This document shows positions 7,787 through 19,100 of a stretch of DNA of 64,000 nt, one piece after another. The translations under genes were made by a program, and so were the position numbers. Below the pieces are notes generated by a model, which searched no databases, was not told where the DNA came from, and saw only the letters and a program-made list of their open reading frames with translations. Every line of letters starts with the position of its first letter. Position 1 is the stretch's first letter. Source of the stretch: Holophagales bacterium (lineage in GTDB: Bacteria > Acidobacteriota > Thermoanaerobaculia > Multivoradales > Multivoraceae); contig VXSP01000030.1 of NCBI GenBank assembly GCA_009837885.1, positions 1 through 64,000 on the forward strand, written 5' to 3'.

Positions 7787-10126
7787 ATGCCGAAAGAGAG
7801 CCCCCAGGAACTCCGGCAGCGGATCGCCGCGCTGGAGGATCGTCTTTCCACGTTCCACGCCGCTGTCCTGCGCGTCAGCGCAAGCCTCGACCTGGAGACC
7901 GTGCTTCAGGAGGTCCTGGACAGCGCCCGAGCGCTGACCGGCGCGAGCCGCGGCGCCATCGCAACCGAGGCCGCGGACCTGATCACGTCCGGCTGCACGC
8001 CCGAGGAACACGAGGAGATCGTGGGGTGGACCCACGGCGCCCAGTTGTTCGCGCATTTCCGGGATCTTCAGAAGCCGCTGAGGCTGGCGAACCTGCAGGA
8101 CTACGTCGGGACGCACGGCTTCCCTTCCACGCCGATGCAGTCGCAGACACTGCTATGCACGCCGTTTCACCGCCGCGACACGTACGTCGGCAGCTTCTTT
8201 CTCGCCGACAAGGACGGCGGCCAGGAGTTCACGGAGAGCGACGAGGAGGTTCTGGTCCTGTTCGCTTCCCAGGCGGCGACGGCCATCGCCAACGCGCACG
8301 CCCACCGGGACGAGCAGCGCGCGAGGGCCGATCTCGAGGCCCTCGTCGAGATGTCGCCGGTGGGTGTCGTCGTGTTCGACGGCCAGACCGGCAAGCCCGT
8401 TTCGTTCAACCGGGAGGCCCGGCGGATCGTCGAGCACCTGCGAACACCGGGAGCCTCCCCGGAAGAGCTGCTGGACGACGTGATCTGCCGCCGGGGTGAC
8501 GGACGCGAAGTGACTCTGGCTGAGTTCCCGCTGGCGCAGCAGTGGACCGACCCCGAGACGGTGCGCGCCGAAGAGATGACGCTGTCGGTTCCCGACGGCC
8601 GCAGCGTCATGACGCTCGTCAACGCCACGCCGACTCGCTCGAAGGAGGGCGCGATCGAGTCGATGGTGGTCACGCTGCAGGACCTGACGCACCTCGAGGA
8701 ACTCGACCGGTTGCGAGCGGAGTTTCTGAGCATGGTGAGCCACGAGCTCCGGGCGCCCCTGATCTCGATCAAGGGCTCGACGGCCACCGTGCTGGGCGCC
8801 GCGCCGGCCCCCGATCCGGGAGAGATGCTGCAGTTCTTCCGGGTCATTGACGATCAGGCGGATCAGATGCGCAACCTGATCGCCGACCTGCTGGACCAGG
8901 GGCGCATCGCGGCGGGCACTCTCTCGGTCTCCGCCGAGCCCGCCGAGGTGGCCGGCCTCGTCGATCAGGCAAGGAGCGCCTTCACCTCCGCCCGGAGCAG
9001 GCCCGCCCTGACCATCGACCTGCCCGAGGACCTGCCGCCCGTTCTGGCGGATCCGGGGCGCATCGTCCAGGTGCTCAACAATCTCCTGTCGAACGCGGCG
9101 CTTCATTCTCCCGACTCATCTTCGATTGCGATTTCCGCGTCACTGGACGACGACCATGTAGCGATCTCGGTCACCGACCGCGGCCACGGAGTGCCAGCCG
9201 AGAAGCTGCCTCACCTGTTCCGCAAGTACGCGGACACGACGGCCGAGAAGGGAGTCGGCCACGGCCTCGGCCTCGCCATTTGCAAGGGACTCGTGGAGGC
9301 GCACGGCGGCCGCATCTGGGCCGAGAACCTCGATGGCGACGACGGTACGCGGTTCACGTTCACGCTTCCGGTAGCCGAGGGAACGGACGACGCAGCCCCG
9401 AGCGTCTCTTCGCACCAACCGCGTTCGCCGAAACGGGACGGAGCGACACCCATCCTCGTCGTCGACGACGACCCGCAGACGCTGCGGCGCGTTCGGGACG
9501 CGCTTGTCGAGACGGGCTACGCGCCCATCCTGACCGGCGACCCCGAGGAGCTGCCCAGCCTCATCCGGACGCACAGACCTCGACTGGTCCTTCTCGATCT
9601 CGTGCTGCCGGGCACCGATGGTCTCGAACTGATGGAAACCGTCCCTGAACTGGAGGACCTGCCGGTCATCTTCATCTCCGTCTACGACAGGGACGAGACC
9701 ATCGTCCGGGCGCTGGATGCGGGAGCCGCGGACTACATCGTCAAGCCCTTCTCTCCGTCGGAGCTGACAGCGAGAGTGCGGGCGGCGCTCCGCCGACACG
9801 CCGAGCCGAAGCCCTTTCGCCTGGGCGACCTGTCCATCCGCTACGACGAGCGCGAGGTCACCGTGGGCGGGCGTCCCGTGGAACTCACCGTCACCGAGTT
9901 CGAGACCCTTCGGGTGCTGTCAAGCCACGCCGGGCGGGTTGTGACGTACGAGTCGCTGTTGCGTCAGGCCTGGCGCAAGCGCACTCGCAGCACCGAAGAG
10001 CCGAAGCTCGTGCGCGCCATGGTGAAGAGCCTCCGCCGCAAGCTGGGCGACGATGCCGCCAACCCGACCTACGTGCTCAATGAACGCGGCGTCGGCTACC
10101 GCATGCCCCGCCCGGGCGGGGAGTAG
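7787..10126 (+). CDS. One-polypeptide two-component system (GAF-PAS-kinase-receiver-winged helix), copy 2
   Basis: This 779-residue paralogue of the protein at 3930-6287 has the same domain order: GAF (about 25-165), PAS (181-295), HisKA with H319 (SHELRAPL), HATPase with N436 and VTDRGHGV, receiver with D604 (LLDLVLPGTDG) and K653, and an OmpR-type winged helix (678-779). All phosphotransfer residues are intact. There is no membrane segment, so signals must be cytoplasmic or relayed, possibly by the small membrane protein encoded divergently. The promoter and an 11-bp direct-repeat operator lie immediately upstream, which points to autoregulation. The gene is convergent with the giant repeat-protein gene, with only 42 bp between their ends and no obvious terminator there. 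Whether it regulates that gene is unknown. Confidence 0.9.
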   Translation: MPKESPQELRQRIAALEDRLSTFHAAVLRVSASLDLETVLQEVLDSARALTGASRGAIATEAADLITSGCTPEEHEEIVGWTHGAQLFAHFRDLQKPLRLANLQDYVGTHGFPSTPMQSQTLLCTPFHRRDTYVGSFFLADKDGGQEFTESDEEVLVLFASQAATAIANAHAHRDEQRARADLEALVEMSPVGVVVFDGQTGKPVSFNREARRIVEHLRTPGASPEELLDDVICRRGDGREVTLAEFPLAQQWTDPETVRAEEMTLSVPDGRSVMTLVNATPTRSKEGAIESMVVTLQDLTHLEELDRLRAEFLSMVSHELRAPLISIKGSTATVLGAAPAPDPGEMLQFFRVIDDQADQMRNLIADLLDQGRIAAGTLSVSAEPAEVAGLVDQARSAFTSARSRPALTIDLPEDLPPVLADPGRIVQVLNNLLSNAALHSPDSSSIAISASLDDDHVAISVTDRGHGVPAEKLPHLFRKYADTTAEKGVGHGLGLAICKGLVEAHGGRIWAENLDGDDGTRFTFTLPVAEGTDDAAPSVSSHQPRSPKRDGATPILVVDDDPQTLRRVRDALVETGYAPILTGDPEELPSLIRTHRPRLVLLDLVLPGTDGLELMETVPELEDLPVIFISVYDRDETIVRALDAGAADYIVKPFSPSELTARVRAALRRHAEPKPFRLGDLSIRYDEREVTVGGRPVELTVTEFETLRVLSSHAGRVVTYESLLRQAWRKRTRSTEEPKLVRAMVKSLRRKLGDDAANPTYVLNERGVGYRMPRPGGE

Positions 10127-10168
10127 GCGTAGTGGCCGAAGTGGCGGGGAAGCGTCCAGTTCAGCCCG

Positions 10169-13100
10169 CTACCAACTGACCACGGCGTCCAGCCCGAGCC
10201 GCAGCGTGGGCTCGGCCGTCTCCATCGAGCTCTCGCTTCGCGTGGCGAGCACGTTGATCCTCAGGTCGAGGCGGCCCGGACGGCTCAGCGAGGCCGTGTA
10301 GCCCAGGTTGTAGTCCCGAGAGTAGGAACTCGTCGTCAGGCCCAGTGAAGGCGCTCCGGTTCCCCCGAAGAACGGCAGCCGGTACTCCGCCTTGGCCTCG
10401 AGACGTTGCCGGTCGGTGTCCTGGAGCCCGCCGAAGGCCATGCTGTTCATCGCATGCCCCGACCAGAGGGCCTCGGCGCCGTTCGAAGGCGAGGAGCCCC
10501 AGGTAGGAGACAGGCTCAGGACCAGGCCCCGCTTCGAGGCAGGACTCAGGTCGTAGCTGACCCTCACCGCGTAGCCCCAATCTTCGAAGCCGCTCTCCTC
10601 GTGCGCGATCAGGCGCCGCCCACCGAGGTCCAGGGACAGTCCCGCGTGCTGCAACGCGAGACCGCCACCCAGGTCCAGCCCGAGCCCTGTTTCGGCGTCT
10701 CCCCCGTCCCGGCGCACACCCAGTTCGAGCCGGGGCGTCAACGAAGACCTCTCGCCAAGGGAACGGCGGTACGTGCCGGCCAGCGCCAGGCGCAGGCGGT
10801 CCACCTCGGCATCGGCGGCCGGCAGGTCCTCCGCTTCCTCGGACGACGTGGAGACAAGGAGGGCATCGGCCTTGAGCTGGAGCGACAGCCCGTCGGTCCG
10901 CGTCAGGAGCGTTCCGGCCAGCCCCACCGCGGCCATGTTCATGTCCATGCCGGTCGTCGTGGCCCCGTCACCGGCGTTCAGCGTCAGGTCGCCGGTCCCG
11001 TGTCCCAGAACGCTCCAGAGCGCCACGCGATCGTTGAGGCGGTATGTCAGGTGGGGGAACAGGCCGGTCAGGGTGGAACGAATGGGGATGTCCTTTCCTT
11101 CTCCGGCCAGGCGGCCGTCGCCGAGGCTGTGCGACAGCACGACGCCGTAGAACAGGGCGCCCCGGCCGTAGTCGGCGCCCAGATTCATCGTCGCCACGTT
11201 GCCGTTCAGGTTCAGCCCCTCGCCGCCGGCGCGAACGTACGAGAAGGAACCCGAGCCCCAGAGCGTGAACACGCCGCTCTCCTCGGACGCCTTCTGGCCG
11301 TAGCTGAACGAGGTGTTCGAGAGCAGGGCCCAGTCCTGGTAGGCGCCGGCGCCGGGACCGAGCGGCCGGCCTCCGCCAAGCCCCGGCTGTCCGAACGCCG
11401 AGGGACCGTGACCGTTGGCGCCGGCGATGCCGAAGGACACGCCTCCGGACGCGCCCGCAATCGTGCCGGCGCCGCCCGGCAGGGCCGACACCGGAAACGC
11501 CTGGTAGCCGGTGCCGGGCGTTCCGGTGCTGCCGACCAGGAACGGCCGCTGACCGGCGCCCGCGGCGCCCGCGGCGCCCGGCCGGCCGCTCACGTCGTAG
11601 CCCCCGACGGTGACCCTCAGACCGCTCTCGCCACGCTGCTGCCTCCGCCGTTCGACGACTTCGAGCACGGCCTCGGCCACCGTCCGGCCGAAGCGGGCCA
11701 GCCAGGCCGCCGGCAGCGGATCATCGTCGGCCTCGATCACGATGACGGCCGGCACCACGGCCAGATCCGCAACCCGCCCGCTGACCGTCAGCGTTTCCTC
11801 CTCCTCCGCCACGCCGTCCTCGACCACGTGCAGCGTGACGTCGGCCGAGCCCGACGTCTCGCCCGCCTCGATCGTCAGCGGGAAGTCCCTAACCGGCGCC
11901 AGGTCCCTCGCGGAGGCGGTGCCCGGCGCGACGGACACCGTTACGGTCGTCGGCGCCATCCGCGCCGCCTGGTCCAGTGTCGCGGTCACGGTGACGACGG
12001 TGCCTCCCGGACTCTCCGAGACGGTCTGCGGGTCCACCGACAGCACGGCCGTCGTCGATTCCTCGTCGTCGTCCAGCACTTGCACCGCGACGTCGTCCGC
12101 CGTTTCGCCGTCGTAGTCCGCCCCGGACACTCGATGCTCGATCGTCGCCTGTTCGTCCTCGGCGTCGGCGTCGTGGGCCGCCGAGACCGTGACCGTGCGC
12201 TCCCCTTGCCAGTCCAGCTCCGTGAACACGAGTTCGGCCGGCGTCAGCGTCACATCGCTGCTGCCGCTCACGGCGGCCCGCACCGTCACGGAACCCATGG
12301 GCTGGGACCAGAGGGAAACCGCGTAGCTCGAGTTGTCCCCCTCGTCCACGGCGATGCTCATGGGCTCCACGGTGAGGCCGCGCCTGTCGTTGTCCCGCAC
12401 CGTCAGCATCGCGGGGTTGACGGCCAGCGAGTCGGACATACCGCCGATCACGAGGGTCTCCTCACCCTCGACCAGCCAGTCGTCGACCGGCGTGACCGTG
12501 AAGGCGACGGCGCCCGTCGTCTCGCCGGCCGCGATGGTCAGCAGGACGTCCTCGGCCGGGACGAAGTCCTCCGCGGCAGCGGTGCCGCCCGACAGCGTCA
12601 GCACGACGGCCAGGTCGGAGGTCAGGGGCGCCTGATCCAACGCTCCCGTCACGACCACGTCAACCGGACCTCCTTCTTCCGCAATTCGCTCCGGATCGAG
12701 CGAAAGCGCCACGACGGTCGACGCCACTTCGTCCTCCACGACCGTCACCGGCACATCCTCCGCGGTCATCGAACCGTAGTCGCCACCCGAGAGCACCAGG
12801 CTCACGACTCCCGCATCCTCTTCGGCGTCGGGGTCGTGCGCCGCCGAGACCACGAACTCTTGCTCTTCGTCCCAGTTCGACGCCAGGAACGTCAACTCGG
12901 CCGGCGACACCGAGAGGTCGGGACTGCCGCTCAGCCGCGCAGTCACGGTGACCGGGCCGGTGGGCTGCGACTCGAGAACGAGCGCGTATCCGGCACTGCC
13001 CCCTTCATCCATCACGAGTTCCGCCGGACCTGCTCGCAGGCCGCGAGTGTCGTCATCCTCGATCATCAGCGTCGTTCCGTTCACCACGAGACCGGGCGCC

Positions 13101-16100
13101 GTGCCGACCAGCGAGACCTCCTCGTCTTCCTCGTCCATGTCGTCGTCCACCGGCCGGAACATGAAACTGGTCGCGCCCTCGACTTCGCCGGTCGGAATCG
13201 TCACCTCGAGGCCTCCGATCCGCGCGAAGTCCCCGGCCGAGGCCTCGTCCCGGGACAACGAGAGGGAGACCGTCGTTGCCGCCGGGGCGGGATCGCGGTC
13301 GAGCAGCGCCGTGACCGTCACCAGCTCTCCACCGCTTCCTTCACCCACCCGCGAGGGCGAAACGCTCAGGGTCACCATGGTGGATGGGTCGGCGGGAGCC
13401 GCCGGTAGAGCGGGCACGGGGGCCGTCGTCTCAGCACCGTTCGACATGGCAACCGACACGTCGTCCGCCGGCATACCCTCGTAGTCCGCGCCGGCCACGA
13501 TGTTGGAGACGACGAGGGGTGACGACGGCTCAGGAGTCCGGCCCTCGACCATCGAGACCGTCACCGTCTGACCCGTCGCCCAGTCGTCCCTGGTGAACAA
13601 GAGGACTGACGGGAACACCATCAGCCCCTCGTCGTTGACGCTCGTCGTCACCGTCACCGGCCCCGACGGCTCCGCCATGAGCGCCACCGTGTATACGGCG
13701 CTCCCGCCTTCGGGCACGGTCACCTCCGTCGGAACCACCGTCACGCCGCGGACGTCGTCGTCCTCGATCGTCAACGTCGCCGAGCGCACCTCGATCGTTC
13801 CCGCCGTCCCCTGGACGACGACGGTTTCGCTTCCCTCCTCGAGTTCGTCGTCCACCGGAGTCAGCGTGAACGTCGCCTCGCCAGTGGTTTCCCCGGAATC
13901 GATCGTCAGTTCGAAGTCCGCGACGGCTTCGAAGTCGCCGGCCGCGGCGCTGCCCGGCGTCACCGACACGCTGATCGTGACGGCGCCCTCGACCAGCGCA
14001 CCTCTCAACGTGGCGGTCAACGCGACGGATGTCGGGCCCGCCCCTTCCGGCGCCACCGGCGGCAGGACCGACAAGTCGATGAAGGTCGGCTTCGCGGTGT
14101 CTTCCTCGCGTTCGGTTTCGTCGTCATCCGTGATCGTCACCGACGCCCCCGTCACGGACATCCCCTGAACAGAGCCGCCGACCACGACCGTCTCGTCGTC
14201 TTCGTCCGCGTCGTCGTCCACCGGCGTCAGCGTGAAGGTCGCCTCGCCCGATGTCTGGCCGGCCTCGATCGTCAACGTGAAGGCGGCGACCGGGTCGAAG
14301 TCGTCGGCGGAAGCGGTGCCGCCCGAAACGGACACCGACACCGTCACGTCCGTGCTGAGCGGGGCTCCGTCGAGCGTCCCGGTCACGGTCACCGCCCTGG
14401 CGCCGCCGCCCTCCGCCACCGTATCCGGATCAACCGTCAGGTCCACTCCGGACGGCGCCGTTTCGTTCTCGATCACCTTCACGGCAATGTCGGCCGCGGG
14501 CTCCGAACCGTAGTCGGCGCCGGCCACCGTGTGCGTGATCGTCGCGGTGTCCTCCTCCGCGTCGGTGTCCTCCGCGGCGGACACCGTCACCGTCTGCGCC
14601 GCCGACCAGGTCGTCGCAGTGAACGTCAGCGCCGGCGGCTGGACCGTCACCTCCGGGTTGCCGCTCACGCCGGGCGTCACCGTCACCTCGCCCGTCGGCG
14701 CCGAGAGCAGCGCCACCGTGTACGTCGCGTCGCCGCCCTCCGGCACCGTCATCTGCGTCCGGCTCACCTGCACGCCCCGCGTGTCGTCGTCCTCGATCAA
14801 GAGCGTCGCCGCGGTCACATCCAGACCCTGGACCGTCCCGGCCACGGACACCGTCTCGTCCTCCTCGTCCACGTCGTCGCTCGTGGGGGCAAACGTGAAG
14901 GTCGCCGTGCCGGAGGGCTTCTCGGCATCGATCGTCAGGTCGAATCCGGAAACCGCGCCGAAGTCCGTCGACGACGCCGTTCCCGCCGAGACCGTTACCG
15001 AGACCGTCGTCGCCGAGTTCAGGGGCGCCCCGTTCAGCGTCCCCGTCACCGTCACCGAAGTCGCGGCGGCGCTTTCCGGGACCGAATCCGGGCCGACCGA
15101 CAACGTGATCTCCGTCGACGCCGTCTCGTTGTCCGTCACCGTCACCGCGACGTCCGCCGCGGTCTCCGAACCGTAGTCGGCCCCGGCCACCGTGTGCGTC
15201 ACTGTCGCCGTGTCCGCCTCCGCGTCGCCGTCTTCCGCCGCCGACACCTTCACCGTCTGCGCGGTCGACCAGGTCGTCGCCGTGAAGGTCAGGGCCGGCG
15301 GCTCGACCGTCACATCGGGACTGCCGCTCACGTCCGGCGTCACCGTCACCTCGCCCGTCGGCGCCGAGAGCAGCACGACCGTGTACGTCGCGTCGCCGCC
15401 CTCCGGTACGGTCACCTCGGTCCCGCTCACCTCGACGCCCAGCGTGTCGTCGTCCTCGATCGTCAACGCCGCTCCGGTCACCGTGAAGCCATCGAGCGTG
15501 CCCTCGATGGTGACCGTCTCGTCGTCCTCGTCGACGTCGTCGTTCACCGGCGTCAGCGTGAAGGTCGCCTCGCCCGACGCCTCTCCCGCTTCGATCGTCA
15601 AGGCGAACCCGGAGACGGAGCCGTAGTCCGTGGACGCCGCCGTCCCCGGCGAGACCGACACCGACACTGTCGCGTCCGAGGTCAGGGGGGCGCCGTCCAG
15701 CATCCCTTTCACCGTAAGGACAGTCGCGGCGGCGTTCTCGGACACGGAATCCGGATCCACCGACAGGGTCACCGACGACGACGCCGTTTCGTTGTCGGTC
15801 ACCGTCACCGCGACGTCCGCCGCGGTCTCCGAGCCGTAGTCCGCGCCGGCTACCGTGTGCGTCACCGTCGCCGTGTCCGCCTCCGCGTCGCCGTCCTCCG
15901 CGGCAGACACCGTCACCGTCTGAGCCGTCTCCCAGGTCGTCGCCGTGAAGGTCAGGGCCGGCGGCTGCACCGTCACATCGGGGTTGTCGCTCACGCCGGG
16001 CGTCACCGTCACCTGGCCCGTCGGCGCCGAGAGCAGCACCACCGTGTACGTAGCGTCGCCGCCCTCCGGCGCCGTCACCGCGGTCTCGCTCACCTGCACG

Positions 16101-19100
16101 CCCCGGGTATCGTCGTCCTCGATCGTCAGCGTCGCCGCGGTCACCGTCAGACCCTGGACCGCCCCGCCGACGGCCACCGTCTCGTCGTCCTCGTCCACCG
16201 CGTCGTCCACCGGGGTGAAGCTGAACGTCGCCGTGCCCGAGGTTTCTCCGGCGTCGATCGTCAGGTTGAACGCGGAAACGGAACCGAAGTCCGTCGACGA
16301 CGCCGTTCCCGCCGACACCGACACCGACACCGTTTTCTCCGAAGTCAGCGGCGCAGCGTTCAGCGCGCCGGTCACCGTCACGGAGGTGGCGCCGGCGTTC
16401 TCGGACACCGAGTCCGGCTCGACCGAAAGGGCCACCCCGGTCGACGCCGTCTCGTTGTCCGTCACCGTCACCGCCACACTCGCCGCGTCTTCCGAACCGT
16501 AGTCCGCTCCGGCCACCGCGTGCGTGATCGTCGCCGTGTCCCCCTCCGCGTCGGCGTCCTCCGCCGCCGACACGGTCACCGTCTGCGCCGCCGACCAGGT
16601 CGCCGCCGCGAACGTCAGCGCCGCCGGGTCGACCGTCACGTCGGGGTCGCCGCTTACGCTGGGCGTCACCGTCACCTGGCCCGTCGGCGCAGACAGCAGC
16701 ACGACCGTGTAGGTGTCCGTGCCGCCTTCCGACGGCGTCACCTCGGTCCGGCTCACCTCCACGCCCCGCGTGTCGTCATCCTCGATCGTCAGCGCGGCTT
16801 CGGTCACCGTGAAGCCCTGGACCGTGCCGCCGATCGTTATCGTCTCGTCGTCTTCGTCGACGTCGTCGTTCACCGGCGTCAGCGTGAACGTCGCGGTGCC
16901 CGAGGTCTCTCCGGCGGCGATCGTCAGCGTGAAGCCGGAGACGGAACCGTAGTCCGCCGACGATGCCGTGTCCGCCGACACCGACACCGACACCGTTTTC
17001 TCCGAAGTCAGAGGCGCGGCGTTCAGCGTGCCCTTCACGGTCACGGAGGTGGCGCCGGCGTTCTCGGCCACCGAGTCCGGCTCCACCGACAGGGTCAGGG
17101 CCGTCGACGCCGTCTCGTTGTCCGTCACCGTCACCGCCACGCTCGCCGCGTTTTCCGAACCGTAGTCCGCTCCGGCCACCGCGTGCGTGATCGTCGCCGT
17201 GTCCGCCTCCGCGTCGGCGTCCTCCGCCGCGGACACCGTCACCGTCTGCGCCGTCTCCCAGGTCGTCGCCGTGAAGGTCAACGCCGAGGGGTCGACCGTC
17301 ACGTCGGAGTCACCCCCAAGCCCGGGCGTCACCGTCACCGTGCCCGTCGGCGCCGAGAGCAGCACGACCGTGTAGGTGTCCGTGCCGCCCTCCGGCGGCG
17401 TCACCGCGGTCCGGCTCACCTGCACGCCCCGGGTGTCGTCGTCCGCGATCGTCAACGTCGCCGCGGTCACCGGCAGGCCCTGCACCGTCCCACCGACGCT
17501 CACCGTCTCGTTGTTTTCGTCCACCGCGTCGTCCACCGGCGTCAGCGTGAACGTCGCCGTACCCTCGGTCTCACCGGCATCGATCGTCAACGTGAATCCG
17601 GAGACGGAACCGAAGTCGCTGGTGGAGGCCGTACCCGCCGAGACGGAGACCGACACCACCGCCGCGGAGGTCAGGGGCGCCGCGTTCAGCGTCCCGGTCA
17701 CGACCACAGAGGTTGCGCCGGCATTCTCCGCCACCGAGTCCGGATCGACCGAGAGCGTCACTCCCGTGGACGCCGTCTCGTTGTCCGTCACCGTCACGGC
17801 CACGCTCGCCGCCGTCTCCGAACCGTAGTCCGCTCCGGCCACCGTGTGCGTGATCGTCGCCGTGTCCGCCTCCGCGTCCTCGTCCTCCGCCGCGGACACC
17901 GTCACCGTCTGCGCCGCCGACCAGGTCGTCGCCGTGAACGTCAGCACCGCCGGGTCGACCGTCACGTCGGCGTTGCCGCCAACGCTGGGCGTCACCGTCA
18001 CCTGGCCCGTCGGCGCCGAGCGCAGCGCGACCGTGTAAGTGTCCGTGCCGCCCTCCGTCGGGGTTACTTCGGTCCGGCTCACCTCCACGCCCCGCGTGTC
18101 GTCGTCCGTGATCGTCAGCGCCGCCGCGGTCACCGCCAAACCATGGCCGGCCGTCCCGGCGACGGTCACCGTCTCGGCCTCTTCGTCCACAGCGTCGTTC
18201 ACCGGCGTCAGCGTGAACGTCGCCTTGCCCGAGGTCTCCCCGGAGTCGATCGTCAACGAGAAGGCCGGCACCGCGGCGAAGTCGTCCGTGGACGCCGTGC
18301 CCGCGGATACGGAGACCGACACCGTCGTCGCCGACATCAGGGGCGCCGCGTTCAGCATGCCCGTCACCGTGACCGAAACGGCGCCGGCGCTCTCGGATAC
18401 CGCGTCCGGGCCCACCGACAGGGTCACTCCCGTGGACACCGTTTCGTTCTCCGTCACTCTGACCGCAACATCGGCGGCCGTCTCCGAGCCGTAGTCCGCG
18501 CCGGCCACCGTGTGCATGATCGTCGCGGTGTCCTCCTCCGCGTCGGCGTCCTCCGCCGCCCGCACCGTCACCGTCTGCGCGGCCGACCAGGTCGTCGCCG
18601 TGAACGTCAACGCCGGCGGCTGCACCGTCACGTCGGAGTTGCCGCCCACGCCGGGCGTCACGGTCACCGTGCCCGTCGGCGCCGAGAGCAGCACGACCGT
18701 GTACGTCGCGCTACCGCCTTCGGCCGGCGTCACCTCGGTCGAGCTCACCCGAACGCCCCGGGTGTCGTCGTCCGTGATCGTCAGCGCCGCCGCGGTCACC
18801 GACAGACCATGGCCGGCCGTCCCGCCGACGGTCGCCGTCTCGGCGTCTTCGTCCACGGCGTCGTTCACCGGAGTGAAGCTGAACGTCGCCGTTCCCGAGG
18901 TTTCGCCCTGGGCGATCGTCAGCACGAAACTCGAAACCGCAACGAAATCACTGGTGGACGCCGTACCTGCGGAGACGGCAATCGACACCGTCGTCGCCGA
19001 CGTCCGCGGCGCGTGGTCCAGCTCGCCCTTCACCGTAACCTGCGTCGCGCCCGCCGCCTCGGAGAGCGACGGCGGATCGACAGTCAGCGTCACGCCCGTC

